From assembly GCA_035441325.1 (NCBI GenBank), contig DAOROA010000025.1, positions 1-64,000 on the forward strand: a DNA stretch of 64,000 nucleotides. Reading direction: 5' to 3'. Under the pieces are notes generated by a model. The model was not told where the DNA came from. It did no database searches and saw only the letters and a program-made list of their open reading frames with translations. A program made the translations under genes and the position numbers. The stretch is from Competibacter_A sp002352125. GTDB taxonomy: Bacteria > Pseudomonadota > Gammaproteobacteria > Competibacterales > Competibacteraceae. Shown one piece after another: positions 58,847 to 64,000 of this stretch. Numbering within the stretch: the stretch's first letter is position 1; each line of letters opens with the position of its first letter.

Positions 58847-60360
58847 GTCATGATTTTGGAATAGGGCCTTGCGAAAAATAAGCTTAACGCCAATAACCCT
58901 ATCACCAAAATCACCGTTGGCAAATCCCCGAACCGGACGTAAGGCGTCAGGCCACGCAAGGGCCGCACCTCGCCGCGCACGACCTCGGCCCGAAATTGGG
59001 TGCCGTGGGCCACGACGCGGCCCCGGTCGTCGATGATGGCGGAGATGCCGGTGTTGGTGGCGCGGGCCATGTAGCGACCCGATTCCAGAGAGCGCATTCG
59101 GGCGATCTGCAAATGTTGGTGCGGGGCGGTGGAATCCTTGAACCAGGCATCGTTGCTGACGTTGATCAACCACGTCGCTTCGGGCAAATCCAGCCGGATG
59201 TCGGAGCCGAACACTGCCTCGAAGCAGATCGAAACCCCGACTGGCTGATCGCCGGCGCGCAGCAGAGGTTGAACGGGGCCGCCGGGGAGAAAATCGGCCA
59301 TCGGAATGGTTACCCAGTTGCGGAAGAACAGAAAAAACCACCGCAACGGCAGGTACTCGCCAAACGGCAGCAATCGGCGCTTGTTGTAGAAGGCGAGGGA
59401 GCGGCCGACGCTGATTACGCTGTTGTGAAAAATGCTGGTTTCCCACGATCCGGTCGGAATGCCGGTGACGTAATCGACCTTGTCCTGCCGGGCTTTCTCG
59501 CCCAGCGCGTCCAAGAAGGGAAGAACGTCCTGGTAGAAGGCGGGAATGGCCGTTTCCGGCCAAACGATCACGTCGCGATGACCGTGTTCGGGCAAGCTGA
59601 GCTGGACGTAGCGTTCTAGCGTTTCGTCCAGTATGCCCGGTTCCCATTTCACATCTTGGCCAATATTGCCTTGCACGACGGCGACACGCAGCGGCGATCC
59701 GGCCGCTTCGACCCAGTTCGTCTGCCCCAGTCCCCACGCGCCGAACCACAAAGCCGCCAGCAGCCCTAGCCAGCCCAGCCGCGACCGCCAGCCGTTGCGG
59801 TTGAGCGCCGTCCACAACAGGCCGGCGCTGAGCATAACCGTCCAACCGATGCCGAATACACCCAGATAGGGCGCGAGTTGGCCGAGGGGCGAATCGATTT
59901 GGCTGTAGCCCGGCGCCAGCCAGGGAAAGCCGGTGAACAACCAGCTTCGCACCCAATCCAACAGAGTCCACAACGCGGGGACGAACAGCAGCCAACGATG
60001 CGGACCCGGCGGTGGCCCCCAGCGGCCGAGCAGCCAGCCAGCGACGGCTGGATACAGCGCCATCACCGCAACGACGGCGAAAGTCGCGAGGGCGGCGAAC
60101 GGCGCCGGCGCGTTGCCGTAATCGTGCAGACTGATGTAAATCCAGTAAATACCGAAGCCGAACATCCCCAGCCCGAACAGGCCGCCGCGCAGCGCGGCCC
60201 GGCGAGAGGTCGCGCCGTCCCAGCCCCAGAGCAGAATGACTGGAAGCAGGATCGCCAGCGGCCAGAAGCCAAACGGCGCGAACGCCAGCGGCATCGCCGC
60301 CCCCGCGGCGAAGACCAGCGAGTCGGCGGCGAAAGGAAAACGTTCCTTAAAATCGTGCAT
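58843..60360 (-). CDS. lnt: Apolipoprotein N-acyltransferase
   Basis: Inner-membrane enzyme adding the third acyl chain to lipoproteins. 505 residues: six or so N-terminal transmembrane helices, then a periplasmic nitrilase-like domain with the Glu-Lys-Cys triad in VIWPETAIPAF, YNKRRLLPFGEYLPLR and GVSICFEAVFG. The protein ends with a further helix. It sits downstream of corC, the usual context, and is coupled to the lytic transglycosylase lipoprotein, which would be one of its substrates. Confidence 0.95.
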   Translation of the reverse strand: MHDFKERFPFAADSLVFAAGAAMPLAFAPFGFWPLAILLPVILLWGWDGATSRRAALRGGLFGLGMFGFGIYWIYISLHDYGNAPAPFAALATFAVVAVMALYPAVAGWLLGRWGPPPGPHRWLLFVPALWTLLDWVRSWLFTGFPWLAPGYSQIDSPLGQLAPYLGVFGIGWTVMLSAGLLWTALNRNGWRSRLGWLGLLAALWFGAWGLGQTNWVEAAGSPLRVAVVQGNIGQDVKWEPGILDETLERYVQLSLPEHGHRDVIVWPETAIPAFYQDVLPFLDALGEKARQDKVDYVTGIPTGSWETSIFHNSVISVGRSLAFYNKRRLLPFGEYLPLRWFFLFFRNWVTIPMADFLPGGPVQPLLRAGDQPVGVSICFEAVFGSDIRLDLPEATWLINVSNDAWFKDSTAPHQHLQIARMRSLESGRYMARATNTGISAIIDDRGRVVAHGTQFRAEVVRGEVRPLRGLTPYVRFGDLPTVILVIGLLALSLFFARPYSKIMT

Positions 60361-60442
60361 GGCGAAGGGGCAACGGTAGTTGATGATGCTGGCCGGCCAA
60401 ATTAGCGGACCGACGTTGCAATATCCCGATCATCGCGGCGAG

Positions 60443-60482
60443 CGCAAACGAAACGCCCTCAACCGGCGAGCGGCGAGGGCGT
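60443..60482 (-). terminator. Candidate terminator downstream of corC
   Basis: On the minus strand, ACGCCCTC (60482-60475 reversed) pairs with GAGGGCGT (60460-60453) across a 14-base loop and is followed by TTTCGTTTG. It lies between the corC stop (60496) and the lnt start (60360), so lnt may have its own promoter or depend on read-through. Confidence 0.5.
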
Positions 60483-60495
60483 GGGGCAAGGATGG

Positions 60496-61374
60496 TCAGA
60501 CTTCCGACTCGGTTGTAGAGGGCGTTGCTGCCTCGCCGTTACGAAGAGTCATTTCCAGCAGGTGAATGCGCCGATTGTCGGCGCGCAACACCTGGAAATG
60601 GAACCGGCCCAGATCCGCTATTTCGCCGCCCTTGGGCAGCCGGCCCAGTTCCATCATGACCAATCCGCCGATGGTGTCGGCCCGCTCGTCGCTGAATTCG
60701 GCTTGGAAATAGTGGTTGAAATCTTCGACGGGAGTCAACGCCTTGACGATAAAGACATCGCCTTGCCGGCGGATGAACGCGTTTTCCGCATCCGAGGTAT
60801 CGTGCTCGTCGTCGATTTCGCCGACGATTTCTTCCAGCACATCCTCGATGGTAATGAGTCCGGCCACGCCGCCATATTCATCGACCACGATCACCATGTG
60901 CAGGCGGTTGCTGCGGAATTCGTTGAGCAGAATGTTGAGGCGCTTGCTTTCGGGGATGAACTTGGCCGGTCGCAACAGGGCGCGCAGGTCGAAATCTTCG
61001 CGGCGGTCGAAGGCGTGAGTCAGCAAGTCTTTGACGATCAGGATACCGATGACGTTGTCCTTGCTTTCGTCGATGACCGGAAAGCGAGAATGACCGGACT
61101 CGACGACTTCGGCGATGAGACGCTCCAAGCTCCAGTCGTGCTCCAGCACGACCATTCGGGCGCGGGGAATCATGACGTCGCGCACTTGGGTTTCCGATAC
61201 CCGCATGACGCCTTCGATCATTTTCAGTGCCTCGGGATCCAGCAGTTCCCGCTGCTGGGCATCGCGCAACAACTCCATCAATTCGTCCCGATCCTTGGGT
61301 TCGCCCATCAGGGCTAGACTCAAACGCTCCAGCCAAGAAGGTTTATGGCTCGATTCGGATCGTTCTTCACTCAT
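60496..61374 (-). CDS. corC: CorC/HlyC family CBS-domain protein
   Basis: 292 residues, cytosolic. Two CBS domains (about 70-190: VRDVMIPRARMVVLE, VIDESKDNVIGILIVKDLL, MVIVVDEYGGVAGLITIEDVLEEIVGEI) and a C-terminal CorC_HlyC domain (GGLVMMELGRLPKGGEI). E. coli CorC is linked to Mg/Co efflux, but this soluble form lacks the membrane DUF21 part. ATG overlaps the ybeY stop by four bases. Last gene of the miaB-ybeZ-ybeY-corC unit. Confidence 0.93.
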   Translation of the reverse strand: MSEERSESSHKPSWLERLSLALMGEPKDRDELMELLRDAQQRELLDPEALKMIEGVMRVSETQVRDVMIPRARMVVLEHDWSLERLIAEVVESGHSRFPVIDESKDNVIGILIVKDLLTHAFDRREDFDLRALLRPAKFIPESKRLNILLNEFRSNRLHMVIVVDEYGGVAGLITIEDVLEEIVGEIDDEHDTSDAENAFIRRQGDVFIVKALTPVEDFNHYFQAEFSDERADTIGGLVMMELGRLPKGGEIADLGRFHFQVLRADNRRIHLLEMTLRNGEAATPSTTESEV

Positions 61375-61838
61375 GAGTCGAGGGGGTCTCCATAGGGATC
61401 AGGGTAACCGAGCCCCGCCAGGATACGGATTTCCAAGGATTCCATGGCTTCGGCCTGCTCTTCATCATGATCATAGCCCAGCAGATGCAAAACGCCATGA
61501 GCGACCAGATGTGCCCAGTGCGCCGCCGGTGTTTTGCTCTGTCCGATCGCCTCGCGCAGCACGACTGGGGCGCAGATCACGATGTCGCCCAACAACGGGG
61601 TTTCGACCTCCGATGGCGCCTCGAACGGGAAGGACAACACGTTGGTCGGTCCCTGTTTATGGCGGTAGGCTTCGTTGAGCGCGGTGCTTTCGGCTTCGTT
61701 GACGATGCGGATGGTCAGTTCGGCGTCTTTCGGATAGTCCGCCCCGGCAAGCGCCGCCTCGGCCCAGCGGCGAAGTTCGAGATCGGTCGGCAGTCCCGGC
61801 ATATCCAGGGCGATTTGCACGTCCAGTTCCAGACTCAT
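61371..61838 (-). CDS. ybeY: Endoribonuclease YbeY
   Basis: Single-strand endoribonuclease needed for 16S rRNA 3-prime maturation and 70S quality control. 155 residues. The zinc motif H3xH5xH is intact: His114, His118 and His124 in HGVLHLLGYDH, with the conserved Arg loop TNVLSFPFE upstream. Start and stop both form ATGA overlaps with ybeZ and corC. Confidence 0.96.
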   Translation of the reverse strand: MSLELDVQIALDMPGLPTDLELRRWAEAALAGADYPKDAELTIRIVNEAESTALNEAYRHKQGPTNVLSFPFEAPSEVETPLLGDIVICAPVVLREAIGQSKTPAAHWAHLVAHGVLHLLGYDHDEEQAEAMESLEIRILAGLGYPDPYGDPLDS

Positions 61839-62842
61839 GAAGGATTGTCCTGTTCGAAGCGAGCGTAGGCGTTGACGATCCGCTGGACCAGCGGATGGCG
61901 CACCACGTCGCGGGCGTTGAAGAAGGTCATGCTGATGCCGTCCACGTCTTTAAGCACTTGCAACACCTGCCGTAGTCCGGATTGGACGTTGCGCGGCAAA
62001 TCGACCTGAGTCACATCGCCGGTGACGACCGCCGTGGAACCGAAGCCGATGCGGGTCAGGAACATTTTCATTTGTTCGACGGTGGTGTTCTGCGCTTCGT
62101 CGAGGATGACGAAAGAATCGTTCAAGGTTCGGCCGCGCATGAAAGCCAGCGGCGCGACTTCGATGACGTTGCGCTCGATCAGTTTGGCGACGCGCTCGAA
62201 GCCCAGCATTTCGTACAAAGCGTCGTAGAGCGGTCGCAAGTAGGGGTCGATTTTCTGGGTCATGTCGCCGGGTAGGAAGCCCAATCGTTCGCCGGCTTCC
62301 ACCGCCGGCCGCACCAGCACCAACCGCCGGGTTTCGTTGGTTTCCAGCGCGTCCACGGCGCAGGCCACCGCCAAGTAAGTTTTACCGGTGCCGGCCGGGC
62401 CAACTCCGAAGTTGAGATCGTGGTGCTGGATATTCCATAGATAGCGTTGCTGGTTGGGACCGCGTCCGCGAACCAGGCCGCGCCGGGTGCGGATGACGAC
62501 TTCGTCGGTTTCCGGTTCCTCCTCGATCAGCGCGTCGGCGCCGGCCTCTTGCAAAAACAGGTGGACCTGCGCCGGCGTCAAGCTTTCGTCCTGGGTCGTT
62601 CGGTACAGCGCCTCCAGCACCGCCACCGCGACGGTGACTGCTTGGGGTTCGCCGATCACCCGGAACTGGTGACCGCGATTGTTGATCTCCACGCCTAGCC
62701 GGCGTTCGATCTGGCGCAGGTGCTCGTCCAATTGGCCGCACAGCTCGGCCAGCCGCTCGTTGTCGGCGGGCTCCAGCAGCAAATCTTGGAATTTGGGCGA
62801 AGCGTTCGGGGTCAAGGCGTTGGCGGCGGATGCGCTCATCAA
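61835..62842 (-). CDS. ybeZ: PhoH-like ATPase YbeZ
   Basis: Cytosolic P-loop ATPase working with YbeY in rRNA maturation. 335 residues. An N-terminal KH-like part precedes the ATPase with Walker A GPAGTGKTYLAVA, GERLGFLPGDMTQKIDPYLRPLYD, Walker B SFVILDEAQNTT, and GDVTQVDLPR. Coupled by ATGA overlaps to miaB upstream and ybeY downstream. Confidence 0.96.
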   Translation of the reverse strand: MMSASAANALTPNASPKFQDLLLEPADNERLAELCGQLDEHLRQIERRLGVEINNRGHQFRVIGEPQAVTVAVAVLEALYRTTQDESLTPAQVHLFLQEAGADALIEEEPETDEVVIRTRRGLVRGRGPNQQRYLWNIQHHDLNFGVGPAGTGKTYLAVACAVDALETNETRRLVLVRPAVEAGERLGFLPGDMTQKIDPYLRPLYDALYEMLGFERVAKLIERNVIEVAPLAFMRGRTLNDSFVILDEAQNTTVEQMKMFLTRIGFGSTAVVTGDVTQVDLPRNVQSGLRQVLQVLKDVDGISMTFFNARDVVRHPLVQRIVNAYARFEQDNPS

Positions 62843-64000
62843 CTGGCTTGTTTCAGGGCGAGGATCGGAAATTCCGGGCAGGCCACCAGCCGGCCGCGCA
62901 ACGAATTGGGCAGTGCTTCGGTGATGGCAACCTCGGCAAAGTGGCCGATCAGTCCAGCGGGACCGTCGAAGTTGACTGCGCGGTTGTTTTCGGTGCGGCC
63001 AGACAGTTGGCGGCCGTCCTTGCGCGAGGGTTTATCGATCAGCACACGTTGCACGGTGCCGACCATCTTGCGGCTGATGGCGCGCGCGCTTTCCTCGATG
63101 CGCGCCTGCAAGCGGGCCAGTCGTTCTTTCTTGAGCGCCTGGGGCGTGGGATCGGGCAGGCTGGCGGCGGGCGTGCCGGGCCGGGGACTGTAAAGAAAGC
63201 TGAAGCTATGATCGAAGCCGATCTCTTCGATCAGCATCATCGTGGCTTCGAAGTCCTGGTCGGTTTCGCCGGGGAAGCCGACGATGAAATCGGACGACAG
63301 GCTCAGATCGGGCCGCACGGCGCGCAGTTTGCGGACCTTGGCCTTGTATTCCAAGGCGGTGTGACCACGCTTCATCATGCTGAGGATACGGTCGGAGCCG
63401 CTTTGCACCGGCAGGTGCAGGTGGCTGACCAGTTGCGGCACGCGGGCGTAAACCTCGATCAACCGGTCGGAGAATTCCACCGGATGGGAGGTGGTATAGC
63501 GGATGCGGTCGATGCCATCGATGGCGGCGACATGCTCGATCAGCAGCGCCAAATCGGCGATCTCGCCATCGTCCATCGGTCCCCGGTAGGCGTTGACGTT
63601 CTGGCCGAGCAGATTGATCTCGCGCACACCTTGTTTCGCTAACGTCCCGACTTCGGCCAGCACGGCCTCGAACGGGCGGCTGACTTCCTCGCCACGGGTG
63701 TAGGGCACCACGCAGAAAGTGCAGTATTTGCTGCACCCCTCCATGATCGAGACGAAAGCGGCCGGACCCTCGGCGCGCGGTTCCGGCAGCCGGTCGAACT
63801 TTTCGATTTCGGGGAAGGAGACATCGACCACGGGTTGCCGGTCGGTCCAGACCGCCGCCAACATCTCCGGCAGCCGGTGCAGCGTTTGTGGGCCGAACAC
63901 CAGATCCACTTGCGGGGCTCGTTCGCGCAGCATCTCGCCTTCCTGGCTAGCGACGCAGCCGCCGACGCCGATGACCACACCGGGCCGCTGTACTTTCAGT
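62839..64000 (-). CDS. miaB: tRNA 2-methylthio-N6-isopentenyladenosine synthase (5-prime part missing)
   Basis: Radical-SAM methylthiotransferase acting on adenosine 37 of tRNAs. The window holds the C-terminal 387 or so residues; the first 60 or so lie past 64000, and the frame is open to the edge. Visible are GVGGCVASQEG (a cysteine of the N-terminal cluster), the radical-SAM CSKYCTFC, GQNVNAYRG, LHLPVQSGSDRIL, SDFIVGFPGETDQDF, and a C-terminal TRAM domain (QRVLIDKPSRKDG, GRTENNRAVNF). The ATG-like start at 63978 is internal, not the true start. Confidence 0.96.
   Translation of the reverse strand, partial: LKVQRPGVVIGVGGCVASQEGEMLRERAPQVDLVFGPQTLHRLPEMLAAVWTDRQPVVDVSFPEIEKFDRLPEPRAEGPAAFVSIMEGCSKYCTFCVVPYTRGEEVSRPFEAVLAEVGTLAKQGVREINLLGQNVNAYRGPMDDGEIADLALLIEHVAAIDGIDRIRYTTSHPVEFSDRLIEVYARVPQLVSHLHLPVQSGSDRILSMMKRGHTALEYKAKVRKLRAVRPDLSLSSDFIVGFPGETDQDFEATMMLIEEIGFDHSFSFLYSPRPGTPAASLPDPTPQALKKERLARLQARIEESARAISRKMVGTVQRVLIDKPSRKDGRQLSGRTENNRAVNFDGPAGLIGHFAEVAITEALPNSLRGRLVACPEFPILALKQAS

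Noticed and set aside
58847..59995. Long minus-strand open frame upstream of and in frame with the lytic transglycosylase
   Set aside because: It runs through lnt in another frame of the same strand. Its translation is Arg/Pro-rich without domain sense, whereas lnt is complete with its catalytic triad.

Overview
The window is a chromosomal segment of a high-GC (by eye about 60%) gammaproteobacterium. The gene orders leuS-lptE-holA, nadD-rsfS-rlmH, maf-rng-yhdP-nit-tldD and miaB-ybeZ-ybeY-corC-lnt are characteristic of that class. A class III PHA synthase (phaE-phaC) next to phaR, phaB and phaA, plus a glycogen-debranching gene, suggests a polymer-storing organism such as the Chromatiales/Competibacter-type lineages. 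That placement is inference from gene content only. I see no rRNA, tRNA, CRISPR array or insertion sequence.

Layout. 0-5.2 kb: a small secreted protein, the Fe-S scaffold ATPase Mrp, a small basic Cys-containing secreted protein, dcd, the convergent purM-purN pair and a HEPN/MNT toxin-antitoxin module. 5.2-20.6 kb: a long co-directional housekeeping run (leuS, lptE, holA, proA, nadD, rsfS, rlmH, maf, rng, yhdP, nit, tldD), which looks like two classical clusters joined. 20.6-32.2 kb: a two-component signalling island. It has four plus-strand genes (REC-PAS-kinase, REC-REC-kinase, REC-HDOD, REC-degenerate HD) facing a minus-strand pair (a membrane PAS sensor without a kinase and a large hybrid kinase with REC and Hpt). 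It sits exactly between tldD and pmbA, whose products normally work together. The two plus-strand kinases share an essentially identical 0.86-kb transmitter segment, a recent duplication or gene conversion.

32.5-43.4 kb: pmbA, a TusA-like sulfur carrier, the BepA-like protease, the PHA locus, an esterase-like/phytase-fold protein, an orphan phenylacetate-CoA ligase and a double-ACT protein. 43.5-45.9 kb: an endolysin-like M15 peptidase without a signal peptide, followed by an unrecognised exported protein. 45.9-49.9 kb: an AI-2E-type permease, an EAL-HDOD regulator, a PgsA-type phosphatidyltransferase and a zinc-ribbon protein ending at a strong terminator.

50.3-58.0 kb: a carbohydrate-oriented accessory block of glgX, a DJ-1/PfpI protein, an AGE-type epimerase barrel fused to a C-terminal STAS domain, a GMC oxidoreductase and a convergent DUF4239 membrane protein. 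The AGE-STAS fusion and its neighbourhood are the best candidates here for an undescribed system. 58.1-64.0 kb: a minus-strand envelope/RNA operon (miaB partial, ybeZ, ybeY, corC, then lnt and a lytic transglycosylase lipoprotein) tied together by 4-bp ATGA overlaps.
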